Notes: generated from the sequence alone by a model not told the origin. A stretch of DNA of 64,000 bases from Desulfobacillus sp041396245 (GCA_041396245.1 JAWKYW010000015.1:1-64000); one strand, 5' to 3'; positions 35,408 through 43,656 are shown, numbered from the stretch's first letter. Numbers and translations: made by a program.

Positions 35408-36903
35408 CAGTCCGGACGGACACACTCGTCTTCCACCCTCGCCGCAAGCCGCGGCTGGCCCGCCTCGGCGACTGGATGGCGCGCAACAGCCGCGCCATCC
35501 TCGCCGTGCAGTGGGCCATCGTGCTGTTCTATGCCGTCCTCGTCGTCCTGCCCGCTTTCCTGCCCCAGCCGCATCCGGAGGCGCGGCTGTTCTCCGGCGA
35601 CTTCGGCGCCGCCTCCTTCGTCGACGGCAATCCCTGTGCCGCCGACGGCACGCCGCTGTCCCCGCAGGCCAAACCACCCCGCGTCGCCGAATGGCACGAG
35701 CGCCTCGTGCTGCTCGCCCAGTACCTGTTCTGGGGCGTCTGGTGGCCCTTCGTCATCCTCTCCATCATGTTCATGGGCCGCGTCTGGTGCGGCGTACTCT
35801 GCCCGGAAGGGGCGCTGGCCGAGTTCGCCTCGCGCCACGGCCGCGGCAAGGCGATCCCGAAGTGGCTGCGCTGGGGCGGCTGGCCCTTCCTCGCCTTCGT
35901 CCTCACCACGCTCTACGGCCAACTGGTCAGCGTGTACGAATACCCGCAGGCGGCGCTGCTCATCCTCGGCGGCTCGACGGTGGCCGCCGTCGCCGTCGGC
36001 TGGATGTACGGCCGCGGCAAGCGCGTCTGGTGCCGCTACCTCTGCCCCGTCTCCGGCGTCTTCGCCCTGCTCGCGCGCATCGCGCCCGTGCACTTCCGCA
36101 TCGACCGCGCCGCCTGGGACGGCCAGCCCGGCCGCACGGCCGCCGTCGACTGCGCGCCGCTGCTCGACGTCAAGCACATGACCGGCGCCGCGGAATGTCA
36201 CGCCTGCGGGCGCTGCAGCGGCCACCGCGACGCCGTCGAACTCTCGGCGCGCTCGCCCAACGCCGAGATCCTCTCGGCGGGTTTGGGTAATACGGCGCCG
36301 CGCACCAGCGAAGCCCTGCTCCTCGTCTTCGGCATGCTCGGCGTCGCCATCGGCGCCTTTCAATGGACCGTCAGCCCCTGGTTCGTCGCCCTGCGGCAGG
36401 GTGCGGCGGAATGGCTGGTCGAACGCGACCTGTTCTGGCCGCTGGAGAGCAATGCGCCCTGGTGGCTGCTCACCCACTACCCCGAGGCCAACGATGTGTT
36501 CACCTGGCTCGACGGCGCCCTGATCCTCGCCTACATCGGCGGCGTGGCGCTCGTGCTCGGCGGCGCCGTGCTGGCGGGACTGACTTTTGCCGCACGCATG
36601 GCGAAGATCGACTGGCGCGCCCTCGCGCTCTCGCTGATCCCGCTCGCCGGCATCGGCCTGTTCCTCGGCCTGTCGATGATGACCGCCACCCACCTGCGCG
36701 CCGAGGGCGCGCCGCTCGGCTGGCTGCCCGTCGCGCGCGGCGCCCTGCTCGCCGTCGGCCTCGCCTGGTCGGGATGGCTCGGCATGCGCCTGCTCTTCGA
36801 CCGGGCACCGAACGCGCAGCGCGCCGCCCTTGCGCTCCCGGGACTGGCCCTGCCGCTCGCCGCCGTCGGCGCGGCCTGGATACACGCGTTCTTCGTATGG
36901 TGA
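35404..36903 (+). CDS. NapH/CcoG-type membrane ferredoxin (FtrD-like)
   Basis: The 499-residue protein has about nine membrane segments and two CxxxCP signatures of the NapH/FixG group (GRVWCGVLCPEG, KRVWCRYLCPVSG), then a CHACGRCSGH cluster. In FtrABCD systems the homologous polyferredoxin takes electrons from the periplasmic iron-oxidising proteins. The start is GTG 35404, coupled to the cupredoxin stop. A TM segment near the C-terminus reads AVLAGLTF, a copy of the 24-base dispersed motif. The FTR1 permease gene expected beside it is missing. Confidence 0.85.
   Translation: MTVRTDTLVFHPRRKPRLARLGDWMARNSRAILAVQWAIVLFYAVLVVLPAFLPQPHPEARLFSGDFGAASFVDGNPCAADGTPLSPQAKPPRVAEWHERLVLLAQYLFWGVWWPFVILSIMFMGRVWCGVLCPEGALAEFASRHGRGKAIPKWLRWGGWPFLAFVLTTLYGQLVSVYEYPQAALLILGGSTVAAVAVGWMYGRGKRVWCRYLCPVSGVFALLARIAPVHFRIDRAAWDGQPGRTAAVDCAPLLDVKHMTGAAECHACGRCSGHRDAVELSARSPNAEILSAGLGNTAPRTSEALLLVFGMLGVAIGAFQWTVSPWFVALRQGAAEWLVERDLFWPLESNAPWWLLTHYPEANDVFTWLDGALILAYIGGVALVLGGAVLAGLTFAARMAKIDWRALALSLIPLAGIGLFLGLSMMTATHLRAEGAPLGWLPVARGALLAVGLAWSGWLGMRLLFDRAPNAQRAALALPGLALPLAAVGAAWIHAFFVW
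36564..36587 (-). repeat. 24-base dispersed motif, copy 4
   Basis: Full core match on the minus strand, inside a membrane segment of the FtrD-like protein where it encodes AVLAGLTF. Confidence 0.82.
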
Positions 36904-37073
36904 AACAACCGCACAACCCGCCGCCGCAGCCGGTCCGGCCGGACAGCGCGCCGCCCCAGACGCTCACCAGCGCCGAGCTGATGCAGGGCCGCCGCGAGGT
37001 CGTCATCGTGCACCAGGGCGAGCACTACCGCCTGCAGCAGACCCGCAACGGCAAATTGATCCTGACCAAGTGA
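36897..37073 (+). CDS. hemP: Hemin uptake protein HemP
   Basis: The 58-residue protein carries the HemP motif: LMQGRREVVIVHQGEHYRLQQTRNGKLILTK contains the GRREVVIVH and RNGKLILTK parts. HemP/HmuP proteins are small regulators needed for expression of haem-receptor genes in related bacteria. ATG 36897 overlaps the end of the preceding gene by seven bases. Its position before bfd-bfr and the TonB-dependent receptor fits an iron/haem locus. Confidence 0.92.
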   Translation: MVKQPHNPPPQPVRPDSAPPQTLTSAELMQGRREVVIVHQGEHYRLQQTRNGKLILTK

Positions 37074-37090
37074 TATTTGAGGACTAAACT

Positions 37091-37330
37091 ATGTATGTCT
37101 GCGTCTGCAATGCGGTCACCGAGTCCCAGGTCCTGCGCGCCGCGCAGGAAGGCGTGCGCAATCTGCGCGGCCTGCAGGCCCGGCTCGGCATCGCGCTCGA
37201 ATGCGGCCGCTGCGCCGGCTTCGCGCATGGGCTGCTGAAAGGCACGCAGACACCCGGAACGCAACCCCCTCGGCCGCGATGCAACAAGGATTGCGGCCAC
37301 TGCCCCAACGCGAAGGAGAAAAAACAATGA
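37091..37330 (+). CDS. bfd: Bacterioferritin-associated ferredoxin with cysteine-rich tail
   Basis: The 79-residue protein has the [2Fe-2S] ligands CVC near the N-terminus and CGRC in the middle (C-x-C...C-x2-C), as in Bfd, which reduces bacterioferritin to release iron. After the usual end, a tail of about 25 residues contains three more cysteines (CNKDCGHCP). Such a tail is not part of the standard 64-73 residue Bfd and may hold another metal. The stop overlaps the bfr start (ATGA). Confidence 0.92.
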   Translation: MYVCVCNAVTESQVLRAAQEGVRNLRGLQARLGIALECGRCAGFAHGLLKGTQTPGTQPPRPRCNKDCGHCPNAKEKKQ

Positions 37331-37803
37331 AAGGCGACAAGAAGACGCTGCAACACCTCAACAAGGCCCTCACCAACGAGCTGACCGCGGTCAACCAGTA
37401 CTTCCTGCATGCCCGCATGTACAAGAACTGGGGCCTCAACAAGCTCGGCAAGAAGGAATACGAAGAATCCATCGAGGAGATGCGCCATGCCGACAAGCTG
37501 ATCGAGCGCATCCTCTTCCTCGAGGGGCTGCCGAACATGCAGATGCTCGGCAAGCTGATGATCGGCGAGAGCGTGCCGGAGACGCTCGCCGGCGATCTCA
37601 AGCTGGAACACGCCGCGCGCGCCACGGTACTCGAAGCCATCGCCCATTGCGAAACCTGCGGCGACTACGTCTCGCGCGAACTCTTCGAGGAGATCCTCGA
37701 GGACACCGAGGAACACATCGACTTCCTCGAAACGCAGATCGACCTCGTCGGCAAGGTCGGCCTGCAGAACTACCTGCAGTCGCAGATGGGGGAGTTGTCG
37801 TAA
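37327..37803 (+). CDS. bfr: Bacterioferritin
   Basis: The 158-residue four-helix protein has all ferroxidase ligands (E18, E51, H54, and the C-terminal EDTEEH) and the haem ligand M52. It forms a 24-subunit shell that stores iron with haem b at dimer interfaces. Typical length. Translational overlap with bfd supports coordinated storage and release. A REP-like repeat follows the stop. Confidence 0.97.
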   Translation: MKGDKKTLQHLNKALTNELTAVNQYFLHARMYKNWGLNKLGKKEYEESIEEMRHADKLIERILFLEGLPNMQMLGKLMIGESVPETLAGDLKLEHAARATVLEAIAHCETCGDYVSRELFEEILEDTEEHIDFLETQIDLVGKVGLQNYLQSQMGELS

Positions 37804-37809
37804 GCACTT

Positions 37810-37878
37810 GTCGTTCCCGCGGACGCGGGAACCCACGCAGTTAGCAACCCCTGGATTCCCGCCTTCGCGGGAATGACG
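37810..37878. repeat. REP-like element after bfr
   Basis: GTCGTTCCCGCG...CGCGGGAAtype hairpin at the left and TTCCCGCCTTCGCGGGAATGACG at the right. It belongs to the same class as 34985-35062 and lies between bfr and tonB. Confidence 0.75.
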
Positions 37879-37955
37879 GGAAACCCAGCCAGCCAGTCCG
37901 CCCGTTCGGACAAGCCAGCCAGATTCGACTTGGATGACTCGACGAACATGCGGAC

Positions 37956-38693
37956 ATGGTCACGCAGCAGCTGCAACACGCCGTCCCGCCGGGACTGACT
38001 TTTAGTTCCGGCATAACGCCCGCTTCGCGGGCATTAGCCTTCACTGAAACGCTTGCGCGTTTTCCGGCAACGCACGAACGCACGCCGCGCCTGTCGCGCA
38101 GCGGGCTGGCCTTCGTGCTGGCCCTGCACGCCCTCGTCTTCTGGCTGCTGCTGCAGGCGAACGTCATCACGCTGCCGGCGCAGCTCACCGTGCTCAGCGT
38201 CAGCCTGATCCGGCCGGCCGTTGAAATCAAACCCGCACCCGAGTTCGTGCCGCCCCGGCCCCGGCCACCGAAGAGGGTCGTACCGCGGCCCGCGCCGCCG
38301 CAGCCGCCGGTGCAACTCGCCGCACCCGAGGCTTCGCCCGCGCCTTCGCCGGTCGTCGTGGCGGCGGAACCGGCCCCGCCGGTCGCCGCCCCCCCGGCGC
38401 CCGCACAGGCAACACAGCCGCGCTTCGACGCCGACTACCTCGACAACCCCAAGCCGCCCTATCCGCCGCTCGCCCGCCGCATGGGCGAGGAGGGCCGCGT
38501 CGTCCTGCGCGTGCGCGTCGCGCCGGACGGCGGCGCCGGCGAGGTGCTGCTGCACGCCTCCAGCGGCTCGCCGCGCCTCGACGACTCGGCCCTCGCCACC
38601 GTGCGCCGCTGGAAGTTCGTGCCCGCCCGTCGCGGCGCCGAACCGGTGGCGGCCTGGGTCCTCGTCCCCATCGCATTCACCCTGAAGGATTAG
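37956..38693 (+). CDS. tonB: Energy-transducer protein TonB
   Basis: The 245-residue protein has a membrane anchor at about 47-70 (SGLAFVLALHALVFWLLL), a proline-rich periplasmic spacer (about 85-150) and the TonB C-terminal domain (NPKPPYPPLARRMGEEGRVVLRVRV, ending AWVLVPIAFTLKD). It passes the energy of ExbB-ExbD to outer membrane receptors. The first 45 residues are unusual: they are encoded by a copy of the 24-base motif (AVPPGLTF) and a second palindrome, and no later Met is available before the anchor. ExbB starts two bases after the stop. Confidence 0.93.
   Translation: MVTQQLQHAVPPGLTFSSGITPASRALAFTETLARFPATHERTPRLSRSGLAFVLALHALVFWLLLQANVITLPAQLTVLSVSLIRPAVEIKPAPEFVPPRPRPPKRVVPRPAPPQPPVQLAAPEASPAPSPVVVAAEPAPPVAAPPAPAQATQPRFDADYLDNPKPPYPPLARRMGEEGRVVLRVRVAPDGGAGEVLLHASSGSPRLDDSALATVRRWKFVPARRGAEPVAAWVLVPIAFTLKD
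37979..38002 (-). repeat. 24-base dispersed motif, copy 5
   Basis: Full core match on the minus strand near the tonB start, encoding AVPPGLTF. The variable centre makes a small palindrome GTCCC-GGC-GGGAC. Confidence 0.85.
38009..38040. repeat. Palindromic repeat in the tonB N-terminus
   Basis: GGCATAAC-GCCCGC, loop TTC, GCGGGC-ATTAGCC. It resembles a common spacer hairpin but is here within the tonB reading frame. Confidence 0.6.
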
Positions 38694-38695
38694 TC

Positions 38696-39451
38696 ATGGA
38701 ATACAACCTGGGTTTCGCCCACTTCCTCGCCCACACCGACGGCGTCGCCCGCATCGTGCTCGGGCTGATGCTCGTCATGTCCGTCGGCACCTGGTACCTG
38801 ATCGTCACCAAGGGGGTGCAGTCCCTGCTCTCGAAGAAGCGCAGCCGCGACTTTCTCGACGCCTTCTGGCGGGCGCCGAACCTCGACGCCGTCGCCACCC
38901 GCCTGCGCGAGAGCGGCGTGAACGAGCCCTTCTCGCATCTCGTGCACCACGGCTTCACCGCCATCGAGCAGCACCGCGCCGGGCGCGACGGCAGCCGCGG
39001 CCTGATCGACGCCGGCACGCCCGACGAATTCCTCACCCGCGCGCTGAAGCGCGCCATCGGCCAGGACAAGTCGCGCCTGGAATACGGCCAGACCTTCCTG
39101 GCGACGGTCGCCTCCAGCGCGCCCTTCGTCGGCCTGTTCGGCACCGTCTGGGGCATCTACCACGCCCTGATGGCCATCGGCATGAGCGGCCAGGGCACGC
39201 TCGACAAGGTCGCCGGCCCGGTCGGCGAGGCGCTGATCATGACCGCCATCGGCCTCGCCGTGGCCATCCCCGCCGCGGTCGCCTACAACGCCTTCGCCCG
39301 CGCCAACCGCAACACGCTGGCCGAGCTGGACTCTTTCGCCCACGACGTGTTCGCCTTCCTCGCCACCGGCCTGAAGGCGCTGCCCCAGGGCGGCGACGTC
39401 GCCGCCACGTCGGAACGCATCCTCGCGCGCGTCGCTGCGCGCACCGCGTAA
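38696..39451 (+). CDS. exbB: ExbB/TolQ-family proton channel protein
   Basis: The 251-residue protein has three membrane segments: one near the N-terminus (IVLGLMLVMSVGTWYLIV) and two in the conserved MotA/TolQ/ExbB domain (ASSAPFVGLFGTVWGIYHAL; GEALIMTAIGLAVAIPAAVAYNAF). It forms a pentameric channel with ExbD that powers TonB. It lies between tonB and exbD, an operon dedicated to TonB-dependent uptake. Confidence 0.96.
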   Translation: MEYNLGFAHFLAHTDGVARIVLGLMLVMSVGTWYLIVTKGVQSLLSKKRSRDFLDAFWRAPNLDAVATRLRESGVNEPFSHLVHHGFTAIEQHRAGRDGSRGLIDAGTPDEFLTRALKRAIGQDKSRLEYGQTFLATVASSAPFVGLFGTVWGIYHALMAIGMSGQGTLDKVAGPVGEALIMTAIGLAVAIPAAVAYNAFARANRNTLAELDSFAHDVFAFLATGLKALPQGGDVAATSERILARVAARTA

Positions 39452-39463
39452 GGAAAGATCGCC

Positions 39464-39895
39464 ATGGCCTTCGGCTCCCTCTCCGACAGCGACGTCGACG
39501 GCGACCTCGCCGAGATCAACATGATCCCGCTCATCGACGTCATGCTCGTGCTGCTGGTGATCTTCATCGTCACCGCCCCGCTGCTCACCCATGCCGTCAA
39601 GGTCGACCTGCCCAGGGCGAGTTCGTCGCCCAACCTGACGCAGCCCGACAACGTGCAGGTCGCCATCGACGGCCGCAGCCAGGTGTACTGGAACGGCGAG
39701 GCGGTCGACGCCGCCGCGCTGGCCGAACGCATCCAGGCCGCCGCCGCGCTGGTGCCGCAGCCGGAACTGCACCTGCGCGCCGAGCGCAGCACGCCCTACG
39801 AGCGGATCGCCCAGGTCATGTCGGAGGCGGCGCGGCTCGGCCTGACGCGCATCGGCTTCGTCACCGATCCCGCCGCCGCGAACGCCGCCCGCTGA
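39464..39895 (+). CDS. exbD: ExbD/TolR-family protein
   Basis: The 143-residue protein has a single membrane segment with the essential aspartate (NMIPLIDVMLVLLVIFIV) and a periplasmic domain. With ExbB it converts the proton gradient into motion of TonB. ATG 39464 lies 12 bases after exbB. Length and motif are typical. Confidence 0.96.
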   Translation: MAFGSLSDSDVDGDLAEINMIPLIDVMLVLLVIFIVTAPLLTHAVKVDLPRASSSPNLTQPDNVQVAIDGRSQVYWNGEAVDAAALAERIQAAAALVPQPELHLRAERSTPYERIAQVMSEAARLGLTRIGFVTDPAAANAAR

Positions 39896-39944
39896 TCCAG
39901 CCCGCCGGGCTTGTCGGATGGGTTCATCCGCTTGATTTGCATCA

Positions 39945-39963
39945 AATGAGAACGATTATCATT
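39945..39963. promoter_or_regulatory. Fur box
   Basis: AATGAGAACGATTATCATT is a near-perfect 19-base Fur site, lying 69 bases before the receptor ATG and followed by the AT-rich GATAAAATAC. It predicts iron repression of the receptor operon. Confidence 0.9.
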
Positions 39964-40031
39964 TGATAAAATACAGCCATACGAGCAGCCAGCCGCCGCC
40001 AGCCAGCTCCCAACGTCTTCAGGAGACTGAC

Positions 40032-42107
40032 ATGCGCATTCCTTCCCTACAGCCGCTGGCGGCCGCAATCCTGGCTTTCTGCGCCGGCACGCCGGCCTTC
40101 GCCGACACCGTCCTCGCCCCCGTCAACGTCACCGCCAAGGGCTACGCCGCGGAAGACCTGGAAACCCCGGTCTCGACGACCGCGCTCAATCGCGAGGAAC
40201 TTCTCCGCCGCAACGCCCAGAACCCCGGCGAGGCTCTGCGCGGCGAGCCGGGCATCGCCGTGGCAAGCGACGGCGCGCAGGGGCAGAACCCCGTCATCCG
40301 CGGCCTGAAGAAGGAAAGCGTGGTGCTGCTGGTCGACGGCATGCGCCTCAACTCCGCCCAGCCGGCCGGCGCCGTCGCCTCCTTCATGTCGCTCGGCCTG
40401 GCCGACCGCATCGAGGTCGTCAAGGGCCCGGCCTCGGTGCTCTACGGCACCGGCGCGCTGGGCGGCGCCATCAACGTGCTGCTGCCGCAGGCGCGCTTCG
40501 AGCCAGGCGCGAAATTCTCCGCGGCGGCCAGCTACGATTCGGCCAGCCGCGGCGTGCGCGGCAGCGGCATCCTCAACGCCTCCGGCGGCGACCACGCGGT
40601 GATGTTCGGCGCCTCGCTCGCCCGCATCAATGATTACAAGGCGCCGGACGGCCGCGTGGATCGCACCGGCTACGACTCCGACAGCTTCATCGGCCAGTAC
40701 CGCTTCCGCATCGACAATGCCCAGCAGTTGCGCTTCTCCCTGCAGCGGCATGAGGACGAGGACGTCTGGTACCCCGGCTCGACCAAGGCGCACCCGAGCC
40801 CGCTCGTGCGCAGCACGACGGTGCACTCGCCGAAGCAGGCACGCACGCTGGCCGAGCTCGGCTACAGCCGCAAGGGCTCGGGCGAGTCGCCGCTCAATTT
40901 CGACGTGCGCGTCTATCGCCAGCAGATGGAACGCCGCATCCATGCCTGGTCGAGCCGCCGCGACCAGGACATCTCGCAGACCCATGTCTTCTTCACCACC
41001 GACGGCGTCGACGCGAAGGCCGACTGGCTGATCCACCCGCAGCACCTGCTCTCCTTCGGCGCCAACTACTGGAAGATGGGTGCCTCGCCCGAGCGCTTCC
41101 TCTCCCCGCCGCCGGCCTTTGTGCCAACACGCCGCGACCCTTTCGACGACGGCCGCATCAGCGCCTTCGGCCTCTACGTCCAGGACGACATGCGCTTCGG
41201 CAAGCTGAACGTGCTCGCCGCGCTGCGCCACGACACGGTGAAGGGCAAGGCGAAATCGATGGCCAACCCGGCCGCCCCGGCCCTGACCGTCACCAACAAC
41301 CTCGACCGCCGCGACAGCGCCTTCTCCGGCAGCCTCGGCGCCATCTACGAGGCGGCGCCTCTGTTGCGGCCCTACGCAAACCTTTCGCGCGGCTTCCGCG
41401 CCGGCGAAATGCGCGAACGCTACGAATCCTCGCCGCGCGGCGACGGCTTCTACTACGCCGGCAATCCGCAGATCAGGCCGGAAGTCTCGACCCAGCTCGA
41501 GATCGGCCTGAAGGGGAGCAGCGAGCGTGCCGAGTACCAGCTCGCGCTGTGGCGCAACCGCATCACGGACTATATGTCCGGACTCGACATCTCCGGCACG
41601 CCGCGCGCCGTCGCCGTCTGCGGCGCCGCCAACGCCGCCGCCTGCAAGGAAACGGTGAACATCAGCCAGGTCACCCTGCGCGGCTTCGAGGCGCAGGGCA
41701 AATGGCAGGCCTGGCGCGGCCACTGGCTGAAGGCCGGCCTCTCCGTCGTGCGCGGCACCAACGACGCGCTCGACGAGCCGCTGTTCCAGATGCCGGCCGA
41801 CGAGCTCACCCTGGGCTGGGAAGGAAATGTCGCGCCGGGCTGGACGATGGACGTCACCGGCCGCTTCGTTCGCAAACAGGATCGCGTCGCCACCGTCTTC
41901 TCGCGCGGCGGCGAGAACGCCACGCCCGGCTTCGCCACCGCCGATGTCGGCGCCACCTGGCGCTACGCGAAAAGTCAGTCTCTGCGCATCGGCGTGAAGA
42001 ACCTCTTCGACCGCGAGTACCACGAACACCTCGCCGAGGGCGTCTCCGGGCAGGAGTTCCACATGCCCGGCCGCAGCCTGGTCATGAGCTGGAAAGGAAA
42101 CTTCTGA
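40032..42107 (+). CDS. TonB-dependent outer membrane receptor
   Basis: The 691-residue receptor has a signal peptide (cleaved after AFA, about 24), a plug domain (PVIRGLKKESVVLLVDGMRLNS; IEVVKGPASVLYGTGALGGAINV) and a 22-strand barrel ending HMPGRSLVMSWKGNF with terminal Phe. The barrel has GFRAGEMRERYES and NPQIRPE, positions of the FRAP/NPDL boxes of haem receptors but diverged. Haem or a haem protein is plausible because of hemP, yet the ligand is not fixed. Start ATG 40032 has AGGAGA upstream. Fur box at 39945. Confidence 0.9.
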   Translation: MRIPSLQPLAAAILAFCAGTPAFADTVLAPVNVTAKGYAAEDLETPVSTTALNREELLRRNAQNPGEALRGEPGIAVASDGAQGQNPVIRGLKKESVVLLVDGMRLNSAQPAGAVASFMSLGLADRIEVVKGPASVLYGTGALGGAINVLLPQARFEPGAKFSAAASYDSASRGVRGSGILNASGGDHAVMFGASLARINDYKAPDGRVDRTGYDSDSFIGQYRFRIDNAQQLRFSLQRHEDEDVWYPGSTKAHPSPLVRSTTVHSPKQARTLAELGYSRKGSGESPLNFDVRVYRQQMERRIHAWSSRRDQDISQTHVFFTTDGVDAKADWLIHPQHLLSFGANYWKMGASPERFLSPPPAFVPTRRDPFDDGRISAFGLYVQDDMRFGKLNVLAALRHDTVKGKAKSMANPAAPALTVTNNLDRRDSAFSGSLGAIYEAAPLLRPYANLSRGFRAGEMRERYESSPRGDGFYYAGNPQIRPEVSTQLEIGLKGSSERAEYQLALWRNRITDYMSGLDISGTPRAVAVCGAANAAACKETVNISQVTLRGFEAQGKWQAWRGHWLKAGLSVVRGTNDALDEPLFQMPADELTLGWEGNVAPGWTMDVTGRFVRKQDRVATVFSRGGENATPGFATADVGATWRYAKSQSLRIGVKNLFDREYHEHLAEGVSGQEFHMPGRSLVMSWKGNF
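41971..41994 (+). repeat. 24-base dispersed motif, copy 6
   Basis: AAAGTCAGTC followed by a diverged right end (ATCGGCG), near the receptor's C-terminal strands, reading KSQSLRIGV. One of the weaker copies. Confidence 0.6.
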
Positions 42108-42619
42108 TGCTCGCCTTTATCAAGCGTCGCTGGCAACTGCTGCTTATCGTCGCGCTCGGCCTCGCCCTGGCCGGCGTCGTGCTCCTTTTTACCGTCTTCA
42201 ATCGCGCCCCGCAGGCGCCGTCGCAGGACGGCCGCGTCCGCCTCATGCTCGACGCCGCCGAACGCGACTACGTGCTGGGCGAGATGCGCCACTTGCTGAT
42301 GGCCGTGCAGGCCATCGTCGACGCCACGGCGGCCGGCGACATGGCGCGCGTCGCCGTCGAGGCACGCAAGGTCGGCATGGCGGAAGTGAAGAACATCCCG
42401 CCGGCAATCCGCACCCGCCTGATCGGCAAGCTGCCGGCGGAATTCAGGAAGCTTGGCTTCTCGACCCACGAGGCCTTCGACGCGCTCGCGCTCGACGCCG
42501 AGAGCCTAGGCGATCGCGAACACACCCTGCAGCAGCTCGCCGCCCTGATGCAGCGCTGCATCGCCTGCCACGCCGCCTACACCGTGCTGCCACCGGCAGC
42601 CGCCGAAACCACCCGCTGA
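42107..42619 (+). CDS. Membrane-anchored single-haem cytochrome c-like protein
   Basis: The 170-residue protein has an N-terminal membrane anchor (about 9-31) and a mostly helical domain ending with one haem c site, CIACH (C151, C154, H155). The haem motif at the C-terminus of a helical bundle resembles cytochrome c'-type proteins, but the similarity is only architectural. ATG shares its A with the receptor stop (TGATG), so the two are coupled. It may reduce iron or handle haem delivered by the receptor; that is inference. Confidence 0.75.
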   Translation: MLAFIKRRWQLLLIVALGLALAGVVLLFTVFNRAPQAPSQDGRVRLMLDAAERDYVLGEMRHLLMAVQAIVDATAAGDMARVAVEARKVGMAEVKNIPPAIRTRLIGKLPAEFRKLGFSTHEAFDALALDAESLGDREHTLQQLAALMQRCIACHAAYTVLPPAAAETTR

Positions 42620-42631
42620 CGAGGAGAGAAC

Positions 42632-42898
42632 ATGGAAGAGAACACACTGCAGGACGAACAGCCGCCGGCGCGCCTGGTCGCCGGCGCCCTCGCCCACCTG
42701 GCCCGCCACATGACCACCGGCTGCCCGCGCGCCGCGGAACGGGCGGCGCTGCTGCTGGAGCGCGTCGCCGAAGACGCGGACGCCGACCCGCACCTGCGAG
42801 AGCACGCACGCGAACTGGTCGACATCCTCGAACGGGACCAGGCGTCCGACGCCCGCCGACCGGCCTTGACTTCCGGCTACGCAGCAATACCGCTCTGA
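42632..42898 (+). CDS. Small hypothetical protein of the receptor operon
   Basis: This 88-residue soluble, helix-rich, acidic protein has no signal peptide or known motif. It starts 12 bases after the cytochrome c-like gene with a good GAGGAGAG ribosome binding site, so it is likely the last gene of the Fur-controlled operon. I do not recognise a family. The stop codon TGA touches the first base of a 24-base repeat copy. Confidence 0.7.
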   Translation: MEENTLQDEQPPARLVAGALAHLARHMTTGCPRAAERAALLLERVAEDADADPHLREHARELVDILERDQASDARRPALTSGYAAIPL

Positions 42899-42921
42899 AA
42901 GTCAGTCGCCGCAGGACGGCA
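42898..42921 (+). repeat. 24-base dispersed motif, copy 7
   Basis: AAAGTCAGTC-N8-ACGGCA, starting on the last base of the preceding stop codon. Confidence 0.82.
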
Positions 42922-42963
42922 CGGAGCTTTGGTTTGTTGGCGGTGTTGGGAACTGCGGGGAAG

Positions 42964-42987
42964 AAGTCAGTCGTAGCAGCACGGCGA
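42964..42987 (+). repeat. 24-base dispersed motif, copy 8
   Basis: GAAGTCAGTC-N8-ACGGCG in the spacer 66 bases after copy 7 and in the same orientation. Confidence 0.8.
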
Positions 42988-43065
42988 GTGGGTGCTGTCG
43001 ACCCGAAGCAGAAGCAGACACTCAGGAACGTTCATTGGGCCTCACGGTGGAAAACCATGAAGTGC

Positions 43066-43353
43066 TCATGAATGGACCGGGGACGCTGAGAGCTTTACAC
43101 CAAGAGCATGCAATAGCTTGAGCATTGTGTCGTAGCGAGGCTTGGCGCCTGGCGTAAGCGCTTTGTAGAGGCTCTCGCGACCAAGACCGGCATCTTTTGC
43201 GAGTTGCGCCATGCCACGGGCGCGAGCCACATCACGCACCGCAGTTAAGAATACATCGGGATTGGGATCTTCCAGCGCGGCGGTTATGTATTCCGCGATG
43301 GTTTTTTCATCGTCGAGATAATCAGCAGCGTCGAAGGGGGCAAATTTAGCCAT
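43066..43353 (-). CDS. HigA-type antitoxin
   Basis: The 95-residue protein has a helix-turn-helix domain (GMAQLAKDAGLGRESLYKALTPGAKPRYDTMLKLLHALG) typical of the putative addiction-module antidote family that follows a RelE/HigB-like toxin. It would neutralise the toxin and repress the operon. It starts three bases after the toxin stop. Toxin-first order is that of higBA. Confidence 0.9.
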   Translation of the reverse strand: MAKFAPFDAADYLDDEKTIAEYITAALEDPNPDVFLTAVRDVARARGMAQLAKDAGLGRESLYKALTPGAKPRYDTMLKLLHALGVKLSASPVHS

Positions 43354-43356
43354 GGT

Positions 43357-43656
43357 TCACTCCTTATCCAAAACCCGCGCCATCTGAATGGCGCGCTTGA
43401 TGTCGCGCTTCTGCGAGGACTTGTCGCCACCCAACAAAAGCAGATAGACCACCTCGCCGCGACGGGTGATATAAACCCGATAGCCAGGGCCGAAATGGAT
43501 GCGCATTTCGAAGACCCCTTCGCCTACGGGCTCGCAGTCGCCGAAGTTGCCATGCTCGGCAGACCGGATACGATGAACGATGCGGCCGCGGCCGACCTTG
43601 TCTTTCAATGCCGCGAGCCAAGAGTCGAATTCATCGGAGCGGTGAAAGGTGTTCAT
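43357..43656 (-). CDS. RelE/HigB-like toxin
   Basis: The 99-residue protein belongs to the RelE/ParE superfamily, subgroup of phage-derived Gp49-like/HigB toxins (FDSWLAALKDKVGRGRIVHRI; GNFGDCEPVGEGVFEMRIHFGPGYRVYITRRGEVVYLLLLGGDKSSQKRDIKRA). Such toxins cleave mRNA on the ribosome. I used ATG 43656; the frame is open 15 codons further but those codons cover the operator. A palindrome lies just upstream. Confidence 0.9.
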   Translation of the reverse strand: MNTFHRSDEFDSWLAALKDKVGRGRIVHRIRSAEHGNFGDCEPVGEGVFEMRIHFGPGYRVYITRRGEVVYLLLLGGDKSSQKRDIKRAIQMARVLDKE

